Shown here: positions 1-9,415 of the stretch, one piece after another
Layout: each line of letters starts with the position of its first letter
Numbering within the stretch: position 1 is the stretch's first letter
Source: Roseiflexus sp.
GTDB taxonomy: Bacteria; Chloroflexota; Chloroflexia; Chloroflexales; Roseiflexaceae
Length of the DNA: 64,000 nucleotides
Direction of reading: 5' to 3'
NCBI GenBank assembly: GCA_025062325.1
Contig: JANXAL010000045.1
Span: forward strand, 87,913-151,912
Program-made: the position numbers and the translations under genes
The notes under the pieces: model-generated
What the model saw: the letters and a program-made list of their open reading frames with translations, nothing else
The model's database searches: none
What the model was told of the DNA's origin: nothing

Positions 1-37
1 ATCCGTGTCCCATTCGCACCATCCCGCTGACAGTGAT

Positions 38-1825
38 TTACTTCGGCATCGCCTTAAGCGCCAGATACGCCGGGCGCGGACTCCAGTCGCCGTTGATCAC
101 GCCGTAGCTCGCCTGTTCGTGCAACTCGTTCCCTTGGGCGCGCCAGGGAACGGCAAAGTTGAGCTGCCACAGGAACATGCCGGTCATCCAGGGCGCATAC
201 TTGGTGCGCGCCATCTGGTACGCGCGCACGATATATTGCGCCTGCTCCTCAAACGAGGTCTGATTGCCAAAGCCGTACCCTGGCGTGTTGTTGCGCGTCG
301 CCCAGCCGAATTCCGTCACCCACATCGGCATATCGCCCAGCCCGGATCGCACCATGAGCGCGCGCACATCTTCAACGCGGCGGAAGTAAAACTCGCGGCT
401 GTTGGTCCATCCCGGTCCCGGTCCCGGATTGTCGGGCCAGAAGGTGTCGGGCGGGTTGGCGGCGCCGCCAGGGTGCACGCCGACGATATCGACGTTCGCG
501 CGGAAACGCGGATCGGCGAACATCTGTTGCAGGAAGACCAGGTCGCTGACGGCGATGGTCGGCGCATTCGTCTCAGTGCTCGACGGCGCGCCGGACACGA
601 CGAGCGCCGCCGGGTCGTTCGCCTTGATCGCCTGCGACGCCTGCACCAGCAGGTCCATGTAGAACGACGCATTCGGCACGCGCCCGCCGTTCTCGACCGC
701 TAGGTTCTGTTCGTTCCAGATTTCGTATGCCTGGACCTTGCCGCGGTAACGTTTCGCCATTTCGCCCATGAAATAAGCGAATGTGCCGAAGTGTTCACGG
801 GACGGCAGACCATTTCTGCCATTGGGCGTCGCCCATGATGGCGCGGCGACGACGCTCAACAACACCTTGATCCCTTCGCGGTGACAGTCTTCGACGATGT
901 TATCAAGTTCGCCCCAGTAGATCGCGCCAGAACGGTCGTGCAGGTCCATCCAGCGCACCTGCTGGCGCACCCAGCCGAAGCCGCTCTCCTTGACCAGGCG
1001 CAGCACGCGCGGGCGATCCTGCCATGGGGTCGATCCGTGGCCATACAGAATGACGTTGTATCCATAGGCGAAATTGCTCGCAGGCGGCTGCGGTTGATCG
1101 GGCGCAGTTGCGCCGGGAGTAAACGCCGGGTTGCCCTGATGGTGCGCATCGCGGTACTCATTGCCGAGCAGACCGAGCAGAATACGGTAGCGCGGATCAG
1201 GCTCATCGGGATGCCATTCCATGCGCTGTCGCTCGAAGTATTGCACCCAGTACACTTTGCCGTCAGCTCGATTGACTTCCTGGAACTGCTCGGAGATCGG
1301 GCGCCCAAAGACCGCCAGCCCGCCATTGTTGAGCCAGAAGCTGCGGAACGGCGCTGGCGAATCGCGCAGTGTGTGGCGGGTGAACTCGTCCCACGTACCG
1401 TCGCGCGGATCGGGAACCGGCTGGAATGGCGGCTCATTCTCGCGTCCCTTGACAATCTCTGTACCTAGCAGACGACCGAGAATGTAATAGGGAGTGCCGT
1501 AGTTCTCCGGGTGCTCTTCGAGAACAGCGCGCTCGAAGTATTGCACGCGGTAATACTCGCCGGGATTAGTGAAGCTTTCTTCGATAAACGGCGCTGAAAT
1601 CGGGTAACCGAGCACAAAGAGCGCATTAGGCGTCCGCTCCCAGAAGGAGAGAAACGAGTTTACCGCCGTGTGCCCGGTTTCCGGGAAGAAGCGCGCTCGA
1701 AACGGCGGCTGAGTCGGCGGCACTTCCTCTGGGCTGCGCGCCGCTGCCTGCGCGCGCAGCGGCAGCGCCAGCGTCCCTGCCAGCGCAACCAGGAGGAGCA
1801 GTGATAGGTATCTTGGGGCGCCCAT
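38..1825 (-). CDS. Secreted clan GH-A glycoside hydrolase-like protein, copy 1
   Basis: A 595-residue protein with a Sec signal peptide (hydrophobic residues about 7-25, ending in AQAAA). Residues ~35-225 hold two related modules, each running from an FW...LFVLGYPIS or LAVFGRPISE segment to a QYFER...HP segment. Residues ~250-595 look like a GH39/GH5-type barrel: IWNEQN carries the likely acid/base Glu372 and VTEFGWA the likely nucleophile Glu505, the usual clan GH-A spacing. It is probably exported and acts on a polysaccharide; the substrate cannot be read from the sequence. The next gene upstream on the same strand (1962-3767) is a close paralog, so this is a tandem duplication. The ATG start gives a complete signal peptide. 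The fold class is fairly sure, the activity is not. Confidence 0.75.
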   Translation of the reverse strand: MGAPRYLSLLLLVALAGTLALPLRAQAAARSPEEVPPTQPPFRARFFPETGHTAVNSFLSFWERTPNALFVLGYPISAPFIEESFTNPGEYYRVQYFERAVLEEHPENYGTPYYILGRLLGTEIVKGRENEPPFQPVPDPRDGTWDEFTRHTLRDSPAPFRSFWLNNGGLAVFGRPISEQFQEVNRADGKVYWVQYFERQRMEWHPDEPDPRYRILLGLLGNEYRDAHHQGNPAFTPGATAPDQPQPPASNFAYGYNVILYGHGSTPWQDRPRVLRLVKESGFGWVRQQVRWMDLHDRSGAIYWGELDNIVEDCHREGIKVLLSVVAAPSWATPNGRNGLPSREHFGTFAYFMGEMAKRYRGKVQAYEIWNEQNLAVENGGRVPNASFYMDLLVQASQAIKANDPAALVVSGAPSSTETNAPTIAVSDLVFLQQMFADPRFRANVDIVGVHPGGAANPPDTFWPDNPGPGPGWTNSREFYFRRVEDVRALMVRSGLGDMPMWVTEFGWATRNNTPGYGFGNQTSFEEQAQYIVRAYQMARTKYAPWMTGMFLWQLNFAVPWRAQGNELHEQASYGVINGDWSPRPAYLALKAMPK

Positions 1826-1844
1826 AGCGAGCCTCCGCTATCGA

Positions 1845-1920
1845 GACGGATTCGCACGGATGCTGTCGCCACCAGCAGATCCGTGAGAATCCGTCGCATC
1901 TGTGTGCATCCGTGTCCCGT
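1845..1920. repeat. Single copy of the CGGAT/ATCCG palindromic dispersed repeat
   Basis: The left half carries ACGGATTCGCACGGATG and the right half ATCCGTGAGAATCCGTCGC followed by ATCCGTGTCC, so the two halves are imperfect reverse complements. It fills most of the space between the two glycosidase-like genes. The same unit is tandemly repeated at 25890-26461 and occurs singly at several other gene boundaries here. Confidence 0.8.
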
Positions 1921-1961
1921 TCGTTCATGCCGCCAGGGCGACGGTCATTTGCGCCGGGAAC

Positions 1962-3767
1962 CTAATCCTTCGGCATGCGTTGCAGCGCCAGATACGCCGG
2001 GCGCGGGCTCCAGTCGCCGTTGAGAATGCCAAACGACGCCTGTTCGTGGAGCGGGTTTCCGTTGCGCTGCGTCCAGGGTATGGCAAAGTTCAAATTCCAC
2101 AGGAACATTGCCCCTACCCATGGCGCATACTCGCGTCGCCCGATCTGGAAAGCGCGCACGATCCACTCTGCCTGCTGCTCGAACGAAATCTGGTTGCCGA
2201 ATTCATAGCCCGGCGTGTTGTTGCGCGTCGCCCAGCCAAACTCGGTGATCCACATCTGGCGGTCGCCAAGCCCATACTGCAACGCGAGCGCGCGGTAATC
2301 CTCGACGCGGCGGAAGTAGAACTCGCGGCTGGTCACAAAGTTCGGTCCCGGTCCGGGACGGTCGGGCCACATGCTGTCTGGCGGGTTCGATGTGCCGCCA
2401 GCGTGGACGCCGATGGCATCGACTACCTCGCGGAAGCGCGGATCGGCGAACATCTGTCGGAAGAACGCTAGGTCACTCATCGCAATGTTGGGATTGTTCG
2501 TCTCGGTAGCGGCAGGCGGACCTGACACCACGATGGCATAGGGGTCGTTCGCCTTGATCGCCCGCGCCCCTGCGACCAGCACGTCCATATAGAGCGCTGC
2601 CGATGCGACCCGTCCGCCATTTTCGACCGCCAGGTTCTGTTCGTTCCAGATCTGATAGGCGCCGACTCTGCCGCGGTACCGTTTTGCCATCTCGCCCATG
2701 AAATAGGCGAACTGACCAATATTGGCGCGGTTGGGCAACCCGTTGCGGCCATTGTCCGTCGCCCAACTTGGGGCGGCGACAACGCTAATCAACAGCTTCA
2801 CTCCCATGTCGTTAGCGTCGCGCACGATGTCATCAAGTTCTTCCCAGTAGATCGCGCCAGAACGGTCGTGCAGATCCATCCAGCGCACCTGCTGGCGCAC
2901 CCAACCAAAGCCGCTGTTCTTCACCAGTTGCAGCACGCGTTTGCGGTCCTGCCAGGGTTCGCGATCTTGGTAAAGGTGCGCGTTGAAGCCATAGATGAAC
3001 GGGCGCGGCAATGAACGCGCGTCATCGCGGGGAGCAGGAGTGAACGCCGGGTTGTTGCGATGGTTGGCATCGCGGTACTCATTGCCAAGCAGACCGAGCA
3101 GAATGCGATAGCGCGGGTCGGGTTCATCAGGATGCCACTCCATGCGCTGCCGCTCGAAGTACTGCACCCAGTAGGTTTTGCCGTCCGCCTTGTTCACCTC
3201 CTGAAACTGCTCGGAGATCGGGCGACCGAAGACCGCCAGACCGCCGTTGTTGAGCCAGAAAGTGCGGAACGGCGCTGGCGAGTTGCGCAGGGTATGGCGC
3301 GTTACGCTATCCCACGTGCCGTCACGCGGATCGGGAACCGGCTGGAATGGCGGTTCGTTTTCGCGCCCCTTTGCCAGTTGCGTCCCGAGCAGGCGCCCAA
3401 GGATGTAGTAGGGGGTGCCGTAATTTTGCGGATGCTCTTCAAGAACGGCGCGCTCGAAATACTGGACGCGGTAATATTCGCCAGGGTTGGTGAAACTTTC
3501 CTCGATGAACGGGCGCGAAATCGGGTAGCCAAGGACGAAGAGAGCATTCGGCGTATTGCGCCAGAAGCGCGCGAACGAATTGACGGCGGAATGACCGGTT
3601 TGCGGATAGTATTCGACAAGATACGGCGGATAGGTGTCGGGCACTTCGTCGGGGCTGCGCGCCGCTGCACGACCTTGGCGGGGCCACGCGACCATGCCGA
3701 TGATAATGGCTGTCAGGGTCGCCAGTGACAAAAGGCGGAGCATGACGGTCTTCGATTGCTGGGACAT
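1962..3767 (-). CDS. Secreted clan GH-A glycoside hydrolase-like protein, copy 2
   Basis: A 601-residue paralog of the protein at 38-1825, colinear along its whole length. It has an N-terminal hydrophobic export segment (residues ~9-34), two FW/GYPIS/QYFER/HP modules at about 40-230, and a C-terminal barrel with IWNEQN (Glu376) and ITEFGWA (Glu509) as presumed catalytic residues. The linker between modules and barrel (residues ~235-250) is the most divergent part. Both copies keep the predicted catalytic residues, so neither looks decayed. The gene probably forms a unit with the downstream copy, separated by 136 bases that contain a dispersed repeat. Substrate unknown. Confidence 0.75.
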   Translation of the reverse strand: MSQQSKTVMLRLLSLATLTAIIIGMVAWPRQGRAAARSPDEVPDTYPPYLVEYYPQTGHSAVNSFARFWRNTPNALFVLGYPISRPFIEESFTNPGEYYRVQYFERAVLEEHPQNYGTPYYILGRLLGTQLAKGRENEPPFQPVPDPRDGTWDSVTRHTLRNSPAPFRTFWLNNGGLAVFGRPISEQFQEVNKADGKTYWVQYFERQRMEWHPDEPDPRYRILLGLLGNEYRDANHRNNPAFTPAPRDDARSLPRPFIYGFNAHLYQDREPWQDRKRVLQLVKNSGFGWVRQQVRWMDLHDRSGAIYWEELDDIVRDANDMGVKLLISVVAAPSWATDNGRNGLPNRANIGQFAYFMGEMAKRYRGRVGAYQIWNEQNLAVENGGRVASAALYMDVLVAGARAIKANDPYAIVVSGPPAATETNNPNIAMSDLAFFRQMFADPRFREVVDAIGVHAGGTSNPPDSMWPDRPGPGPNFVTSREFYFRRVEDYRALALQYGLGDRQMWITEFGWATRNNTPGYEFGNQISFEQQAEWIVRAFQIGRREYAPWVGAMFLWNLNFAIPWTQRNGNPLHEQASFGILNGDWSPRPAYLALQRMPKD

Positions 3768-3965
3768 ACTCTCCTCGCAGTTGTCAGATCACACGATTTC
3801 AACCGGTCGTCAGACGCAAGTATAGTCCCGACGACTGATGGGTTCCTGATACGCACCTGATGGGGATGTTACTGATCCGTGACTCTTTATCAGTCCGCCG
3901 GTGTATGTTGGCGGATCTCAATGAAGCAGCGCCTGGGACGTGGAAGCCTGCGCCAGAGTGCGCCG

Positions 3966-5150
3966 CTATCGCGGCAGTTCCTCTAAGGTGACGCGCAGGG
4001 TCTGGACGCCATTATCGCGCCAGATCTCGATCTCGACCTCTTCACCAACCTGATGCCGCGCTAAAATGCGCAGCAATGGATGTTCTTCGTCAATACGCTG
4101 ACCGCCGAGCGACAGCAGAATGTCGCCCGCGCGCACGCCTGCCCGCTCCAACGCTGATCCGCGCCCGACCGCCTGGATGAACAGTCCATAATCGACCGGC
4201 AGATTGTACCAGGCTGCCAGACGCGGCGTAATCGGCACGAACTCAATCGGCAGGTAGGGACGCGCCACCCTGCCGCGAGTGATCAGTTGATCGGCGACGT
4301 ACCGCACTGTGTTGCTCGGAATTGCAAAGCCGATCCCCTCGGCCTGCTCCGCTCCGCCGCGAATAATGGCAGTGTTGATTCCGATGACCTCGCCATCGAG
4401 ATTGACCAGTGGACCGCCGGAGTTCCCGCGGTTGATCGTGGCGTCGGTCTGGATCAGGTCATCCAGCACGACGTCGCGGGTCTGAAGCGATCGACCGAGC
4501 CCACTGACCACGCCAATCGTCACCGAATTGCGCAGGTCCCCCAGCGCACTGCCAATGGCGATCACCCATTCCCCTGGTTGTACGACGTCAGAGTTACCCA
4601 AGCGCGCCGCCGGGTAGCCGTCGCCCTCTATTTTGACCAGCGCCAAGTCGCTGAACGGATAATCGCTCCCGACCAACTGCGCGGGCCGTTGCCGGCCATC
4701 GGCGAGAATGACGTACAACTGACGCGCGCCTTCAATCACATGGTGATTGGTAATGACGTACCCGCGCGGATCGATAATGACGCCGGAGCCGCGCGCAGGC
4801 GGCGGCTGAAATGTTCCGAAGAAGCCAAACTCTGACGGCAATTGCGACACCACCGTCACCACCGATGGACCGACCTCGCGCGCAACTCGCGCTGGCGCCG
4901 TGCGCACCGGGTCGCCAGCAACCGTCGTTGGTGGTGAGAGCGGAGGCAGGGTAGGCGCAGGAGACGAGGCGGATGGAGCCGGAACCGCCTGATCCGTCAG
5001 CGGCCGCGCAACGAAGAACCAGATCAGCGCACCGCCGATAATGACGCCGATAATGCCGCTCGTCAGGCTCAGCGCACCCAGGAGGGCGTATGTCAGACAG
5101 GGGGAACGCTTCTCAGCGGCAGTGCGGTTCTCCATAACGCGGCATGGCAC
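3966..5150 (-). CDS. HtrA/DegP-type serine protease with PDZ domain
   Basis: A 394-residue, membrane-anchored trypsin-like protease. A single hydrophobic segment at about residues 22-50 follows a short cytoplasmic tail, then a Pro/Ser-rich linker. The protease domain (about 85-290) shows the complete triad: His137 in TNHHVI, Asp168 in FSDLALV and Ser244 in GNSGGPL. A PDZ domain follows at about 300-390, including AGVRAGDILLSLGG. Family members degrade or refold damaged extracytoplasmic proteins. The length matches DegS/HtrA proteins with one PDZ domain. The gene is monocistronic in appearance, 64 bases from the start-distal end of its upstream neighbour at 5215. Confidence 0.9.
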   Translation of the reverse strand: MPCRVMENRTAAEKRSPCLTYALLGALSLTSGIIGVIIGGALIWFFVARPLTDQAVPAPSASSPAPTLPPLSPPTTVAGDPVRTAPARVAREVGPSVVTVVSQLPSEFGFFGTFQPPPARGSGVIIDPRGYVITNHHVIEGARQLYVILADGRQRPAQLVGSDYPFSDLALVKIEGDGYPAARLGNSDVVQPGEWVIAIGSALGDLRNSVTIGVVSGLGRSLQTRDVVLDDLIQTDATINRGNSGGPLVNLDGEVIGINTAIIRGGAEQAEGIGFAIPSNTVRYVADQLITRGRVARPYLPIEFVPITPRLAAWYNLPVDYGLFIQAVGRGSALERAGVRAGDILLSLGGQRIDEEHPLLRILARHQVGEEVEIEIWRDNGVQTLRVTLEELPR

Positions 5151-5214
5151 TCAGCCCGAGTCGCATTTGAGGAGCGACGTTGTCTCGTGTCAGCGGTATT
5201 GTAGAGGAGAGCGA

Positions 5215-6474
5215 CTATTGCGTCAAGCGCGATGATTGCGGATTGCCCGTCGCGTGATCGGCGACCGACGCTGAAACAGGAGCGGCGGATGCGGGATCGG
5301 CGACGGATAATGGCGTGACGGCGGAAGCGGACGGCAGGGTTTCATCTGCCGGGGAAGGCATGGCGATCATCGTGCGGCGGGCGCGCTCGTAGAAGAACTG
5401 CGCAATCGACGCAATGACGCCAGCGACCGGTATGCCAAAGAGCACGCCCCATCCGCCAGCGACAGTCCCGCCGAGGAGCAATGCAGCGAAGACTAGCAGC
5501 GGGTGCAAACCAATCGCCTGACCCACCAGGCGCGGCATGATGACGTTGAACTGCACCTGTTGCACTGCCAGCAACGCCAGCAGCAGCCACCCCACCCGAT
5601 CCGGCGCAAATAGGATGGCGATCAACGCTGGCGGGATCAGGGCAAAGAACCCTCCCACAAGCGGGATGAACACCAGCATGGCCGCGACAACGCTGGCAAG
5701 AGCGATGTCGCTCAACCCGAACAGCGCCATCACAATTGCATTGGCGATGCCATACAGCAATGAGTTGACGAACTGGGCGCGCATAAAGCCGCCAAACACA
5801 CGATCAATGACGGCAAACAGGTTGTCCACCTCGTCGCGCCAGGATTGAGGCAGGAGCGTGACGAAGCTCCTGCCGATGCGCGGACCGTCGAGGGTGATGT
5901 AGAAACTGAGGATCAGCACCAAAAAGATGTTGAACAGCACCGTGGCGATACTGCCAGCAATGCCAAGCGATTGCTGCAACATGGCGCTGCCAATGCCGGT
6001 GAGTTGCTGCGTAATGGCCTCAGGCTGCACCATCGCCGTCAGATCACCACGGAAGCCAAAGCGCCCCAGAGTCTCTTCGAGCTGCGCGATCCAGCGAACG
6101 ACCAACTCAACCGTTGCTGGCGCCGAGTTGGTCAACGTCGCCAGTTGCTGGGTGACAGTCGGTACGAACGACAGAATGACCACCAGAAGAACGGCGAACA
6201 GCGCTAGGTAGATCAGCGCTACGGAAAGCGCGCGCGAAAGATGACGCGGCGGGACCGGAACACTATGTGCACGAATAGTAATGGCTGGCAAGTTGAGCGC
6301 CGTCAACTTCGATACCAGCGGTTGCAGCACAACGGCGATCAACCAGGCGAGGGCGAAAAGCAGGAGCGGCGTGGCAAAAAAACTGACCACAACCACCGCG
6401 CGCTCGAAGAGAAAAACAGCAGCGCAGATGATAAGCAGCCACAGCGCCACGCTTCCGAGTCGTCCAGACAACAT
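5215..6474 (-). CDS. AI-2E family transporter-like membrane protein
   Basis: A 419-residue polytopic membrane protein with hydrophobic segments near the N terminus (residues ~8-50), about 85-115, and a cluster from about 165 to 345. The long hydrophilic stretch between early helices and the late LVGGFFALIPPALIAI-type segment match the AI-2E/PerM (UPF0118) family. Members export small molecules or ions; the substrate of this one is not evident. The last 45 residues are Ala/Ser/Pro-rich. A TATAAT element preceded by TGG lies only 6 bases upstream of the ATG, so the transcript may be nearly leaderless. Confidence 0.85.
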   Translation of the reverse strand: MLSGRLGSVALWLLIICAAVFLFERAVVVVSFFATPLLLFALAWLIAVVLQPLVSKLTALNLPAITIRAHSVPVPPRHLSRALSVALIYLALFAVLLVVILSFVPTVTQQLATLTNSAPATVELVVRWIAQLEETLGRFGFRGDLTAMVQPEAITQQLTGIGSAMLQQSLGIAGSIATVLFNIFLVLILSFYITLDGPRIGRSFVTLLPQSWRDEVDNLFAVIDRVFGGFMRAQFVNSLLYGIANAIVMALFGLSDIALASVVAAMLVFIPLVGGFFALIPPALIAILFAPDRVGWLLLALLAVQQVQFNVIMPRLVGQAIGLHPLLVFAALLLGGTVAGGWGVLFGIPVAGVIASIAQFFYERARRTMIAMPSPADETLPSASAVTPLSVADPASAAPVSASVADHATGNPQSSRLTQ

Positions 6475-6480
6475 AGCGTC

Positions 6481-6489
6481 ATTATACCA
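6481..6489 (-). promoter_or_regulatory. Extended -10 promoter of the AI-2E gene
   Basis: On the minus strand the sequence reads TGG-TATAAT, then GACGCT and the ATG at 6474. Transcription starting about 7 bases after the -10 would begin at or next to the start codon. The element overlaps the stop codon of thpR. No -35 is evident, as usual for extended -10 promoters. Confidence 0.5.
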
Positions 6490-7075
6490 CTACCCCCTGC
6501 AGATCCACCTCTGCCAGCGCCGTGTAGCGCGGGCCTTCGGGGCGAAGATCGCTGCGGAACAGCACCACCCGCTGCAGGTCCCACACTCGGTCGGCAGGAG
6601 GCGTCAGGGCGCGCAGAGCGGCGCCGAGCCGTTGTTGTTGTTCCGCCGACGCTTCGCGTCGCACTCGCCCCAGGGTCAGATGCGGTCGAAACGGTCGAGG
6701 GTCAGGCTGAAACCCGAGGGACGGCAGACGACATGCTAGTGCATCGTACCACGAGCGCAGGTGTGTCTCGCCCTCCGATAGCCCGACCCAGATAACCTGA
6801 GGACGCTGCAGGTTGGGAAACGCGCCGGGAGCGCCAAGTTGCACGCGCACTGCTTGTTGCCCGGCGAACGACAGCATCATTGCCATCTTCAAATGCGCAA
6901 CCTGATCGCCTGGAACGTCCCCCAGAAACCAGAGTGTCAGGTGCATCGCCTCCGGCTCAACCCAGCGCACTGGCGGTTGATCACGCTTGAGTCGCTGTTG
7001 CAGAACTGCCAGTTCTTCGCGGAGGGCGTTGGGCAGTTCGACGGCGATAAATAGACGGTATGTCTCTGCATTCAT
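6482..7075 (-). CDS. thpR: RNA 2',3'-cyclic phosphodiesterase (2'-5' RNA ligase family)
   Basis: A 197-residue member of the 2H phosphoesterase superfamily. Both catalytic HxTx motifs are present: HLTL with His45 in the segment MHLTLWFLGDVP, and HLTL with His132 in RPHLTLGRV. The length is usual for ThpR/LigT, which hydrolyse RNA 2',3'-cyclic phosphates and can ligate tRNA halves in vitro. The open frame extends 17 codons further upstream, but the ATG at 7075 gives the conserved start MNAETYRLFIAVELP, so it is preferred. Cytoplasmic. Confidence 0.88.
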   Translation of the reverse strand: MNAETYRLFIAVELPNALREELAVLQQRLKRDQPPVRWVEPEAMHLTLWFLGDVPGDQVAHLKMAMMLSFAGQQAVRVQLGAPGAFPNLQRPQVIWVGLSEGETHLRSWYDALACRLPSLGFQPDPRPFRPHLTLGRVRREASAEQQQRLGAALRALTPPADRVWDLQRVVLFRSDLRPEGPRYTALAEVDLQGVVV

Positions 7076-7139
7076 GGTTTTCCACCGAGAGATATGGAGA
7101 GATTGGGTACAGACATTCCAATGCAACGTCTATACCCAA

Positions 7140-7290
7140 TCTCCCCGTTAATCGCTTGTTGATCGCTTGCCCCTTCGCCTCTCCTCTCTTGCCTCTCACC
7201 TCTCTCCTCGCGCCTCTCACCTCTCCCCTCTCGCCTCTCCCCGCTCCCCCCCTGCCTCTCACCTCGCGCCTCTCCCCTCGCGCTTCTCCA
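7140..7290. repeat. Pyrimidine-rich low-complexity tract
   Basis: Irregular tandem variants of CTCTCACCTCTCCC and CTCGCGCCTCTC fill the gap between thpR and ppk. Similar tracts recur at about 12050, 26540, 28860, 43250-43520, 49630-49690 and 63890-64000, always between genes. No gene or structured RNA is visible in it. Confidence 0.7.
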
Positions 7291-7291
7291 C

Positions 7292-9415
7292 CTACCGCGG
7301 CATCATATTCTCACGGCTGAGGAATGCCTGACTATCAAACGGCTCCTCGCCATCACGCGGACGAGCGCGCACGTATGAGCCATCAGGCATGAGGATGCGC
7401 GCACGCGACGTATCGCGCAGGTACACGCCTAGCAAGTGACGGATCTCTTCCTTCAAGGCGGGCGTTTCGATTGGGAACAGCGTTTCGACGCGACGATCAA
7501 GGTTGCGCTCCATCAGATCGGCGCTGCCGAGATAAATATCCGGGTTTCCATCATTCTCAAAGTAATAGATGCGACTGTGTTCCAGAAATCGCCCAACGAT
7601 GCTGCGTACAGTGATGCGCTCGCTCATGCCGGGCGCCCCAGGGCGCAGACAGCAAATCCCACGCACAATCAAGTCGATCGTCACGCCTGCCTGCGAAGCG
7701 CGATAGAGCAGGTCGATCATTTTCTTGTCGACGAGCGAATTGCACTTGAATATGAGGCGCGCCGGTCGTCCCGCCTGTGCGTGGCCAATCTCGCGCTCGA
7801 TCAACCGTTCAAGACACTCGCGCATACTCACTGGTGCGACGAGCAGTTTGCGGTAGTGGCGCTGGCGCGAATAGCCCGTGAGATGATTGAATAATTCTGA
7901 CACATCGGCAGCAATGTCAGGACGCGCCGTTAGCAGACCGAGATCGGTGTAGATGCGCGCCGTAGTCGCATTGTAGTTGCCGGTGCCAAGATGCACGTAG
8001 CGACGCAATCCGTCATGTTCACGGCGGACGATTAATGCCAGTTTGGCGTGTGTCTTCAGCCCGACTAGGCCATAAACCACGTGAACGCCTGACCGTTCAA
8101 GTTGTTTTGCCCAGATGATATTGTTTTCCTCATCGAAGCGCGCTTTCAACTCGACCAGCACTGTGACCTGCTTATCCTGCTCGCGCGCATGCATGAGCGC
8201 CTTGACGATCGGCGAATTCGAGCCAACACGGTAGAGCGTCTGCTTGATCGCCAGCACATTCGGGTCTTCGGCAGCCGCCTCAATCAGCGTCACTAGCGGC
8301 TGGAACGAGTGAAACGGATGGTGCAGCAGAATGTCGTGCTGGCGAATGGCGGCGAATATTTCTTCACTGCTGCGCGCATGCTGCAATGGCGCCGGCAGAA
8401 CAGGATAGAACGGCGGGTCCTTCAAGTCGGGACGGTCGATCTTCGTCAACTGCATAAGATCCGACAGGCCGAGCGGACCACGCATTTCATACACATCGTC
8501 GGGCGTCAGTTTGAGGTGATGGAGCAGCAGACTGCGCACCCGCTCGGGCATGTTGGGCTGCACCTGCAGGCGCACAACCGCACCAAAGCGTCGCTGACGC
8601 ACCCCTTCCTCGATCACGCGCAGCAGATCATCGGCTTCCTCTTCTTCTATCTCCATATCAGCGTTGCGCGTGATGCGGAACAGGTAACACTCGACAACAT
8701 CTTCGCCAGGGAAGAGGGATGAGACGTTGGCAGTAATAACCTGTTCGAGCCAGGTAAAGCAGTGGCGTCGCTCCGGTGGAATGTCTTCCGGCGAGTCGCA
8801 GTGACCGCCTTCGATCGGCACAAAGCGGGGCAGAACCGCTGGCACCTTGACGCGCGCAAAGAGTTCGCCCTCTTCCGGATCGTTGATCACGACCGCCAGG
8901 TTCAGGCTTAGATTCGAAATATGCGGAAACGGATGCGCCGGATCAATCGCCAGCGGCGTCAGCACCGGGAAGACCTCGCGCTCGAAGTACTCGGTGCATT
9001 GTGCGCGCTGCTCCGGCGTCAGTTCGTGATAATCAAGCACATGGATGCCTTGCTGGCACAGTTTAGGTCTGATGTCATCAAGCCAGCAGGCGCGGTGCTG
9101 TTCTATGAGCGGAATGACAGCGCGGCGAATCGCTGCGAGTTGCTCGGCTGGGGTCATCCCGTCTGGCGAGCGCGTGACAACGCCAGCGGCGACCTGCTGT
9201 TTCAGACCCGCCACGCGGATCATGAAGAACTCGTCAAGATTGGTGCTGAAGATCGACAGAAACTTCACCCGCTCTAGCAGCGGATGGCGCTCGTCCATCG
9301 CCTCTTCCAGCACCCGTCGGTTGAATTCGAGCCAACTGAGTTCTCGGTTGAAATACGGCGAAGCAGTGGCCTTCGTCATATCACTCTCAATCGTTTCAAC
9401 CTCAACGCTCGTCAT
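7292..9415 (-). CDS. ppk1: Polyphosphate kinase 1
   Basis: A 707-residue PPK1, normal length for the family. It reversibly transfers the gamma phosphate of ATP to inorganic polyphosphate. Domain order fits: an N domain starting YFNRELSWLEFNRRVLEEA, an H domain, and two phospholipase D-like C domains. His475 in RYVHLGTGNYNATTARIYTDLGLLT is the expected autophosphorylated histidine (the sequence is split here only for description). A later GICCLRPG segment carries the conserved second-domain arginine. The ATG start leaves a 12-residue leader before the conserved N-terminal motif; a second ATG 12 codons in is possible. It is monocistronic by spacing. Confidence 0.95.
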   Translation of the reverse strand: MTSVEVETIESDMTKATASPYFNRELSWLEFNRRVLEEAMDERHPLLERVKFLSIFSTNLDEFFMIRVAGLKQQVAAGVVTRSPDGMTPAEQLAAIRRAVIPLIEQHRACWLDDIRPKLCQQGIHVLDYHELTPEQRAQCTEYFEREVFPVLTPLAIDPAHPFPHISNLSLNLAVVINDPEEGELFARVKVPAVLPRFVPIEGGHCDSPEDIPPERRHCFTWLEQVITANVSSLFPGEDVVECYLFRITRNADMEIEEEEADDLLRVIEEGVRQRRFGAVVRLQVQPNMPERVRSLLLHHLKLTPDDVYEMRGPLGLSDLMQLTKIDRPDLKDPPFYPVLPAPLQHARSSEEIFAAIRQHDILLHHPFHSFQPLVTLIEAAAEDPNVLAIKQTLYRVGSNSPIVKALMHAREQDKQVTVLVELKARFDEENNIIWAKQLERSGVHVVYGLVGLKTHAKLALIVRREHDGLRRYVHLGTGNYNATTARIYTDLGLLTARPDIAADVSELFNHLTGYSRQRHYRKLLVAPVSMRECLERLIEREIGHAQAGRPARLIFKCNSLVDKKMIDLLYRASQAGVTIDLIVRGICCLRPGAPGMSERITVRSIVGRFLEHSRIYYFENDGNPDIYLGSADLMERNLDRRVETLFPIETPALKEEIRHLLGVYLRDTSRARILMPDGSYVRARPRDGEEPFDSQAFLSRENMMPR

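Noticed and set aside
881..1468. Plus-strand open frame of 195 codons inside the first glycosidase-like gene
   Set aside because: It is antisense to a well-supported gene and is Arg/Ala/Leu-rich without domains, a shadow of high G+C coding sequence.
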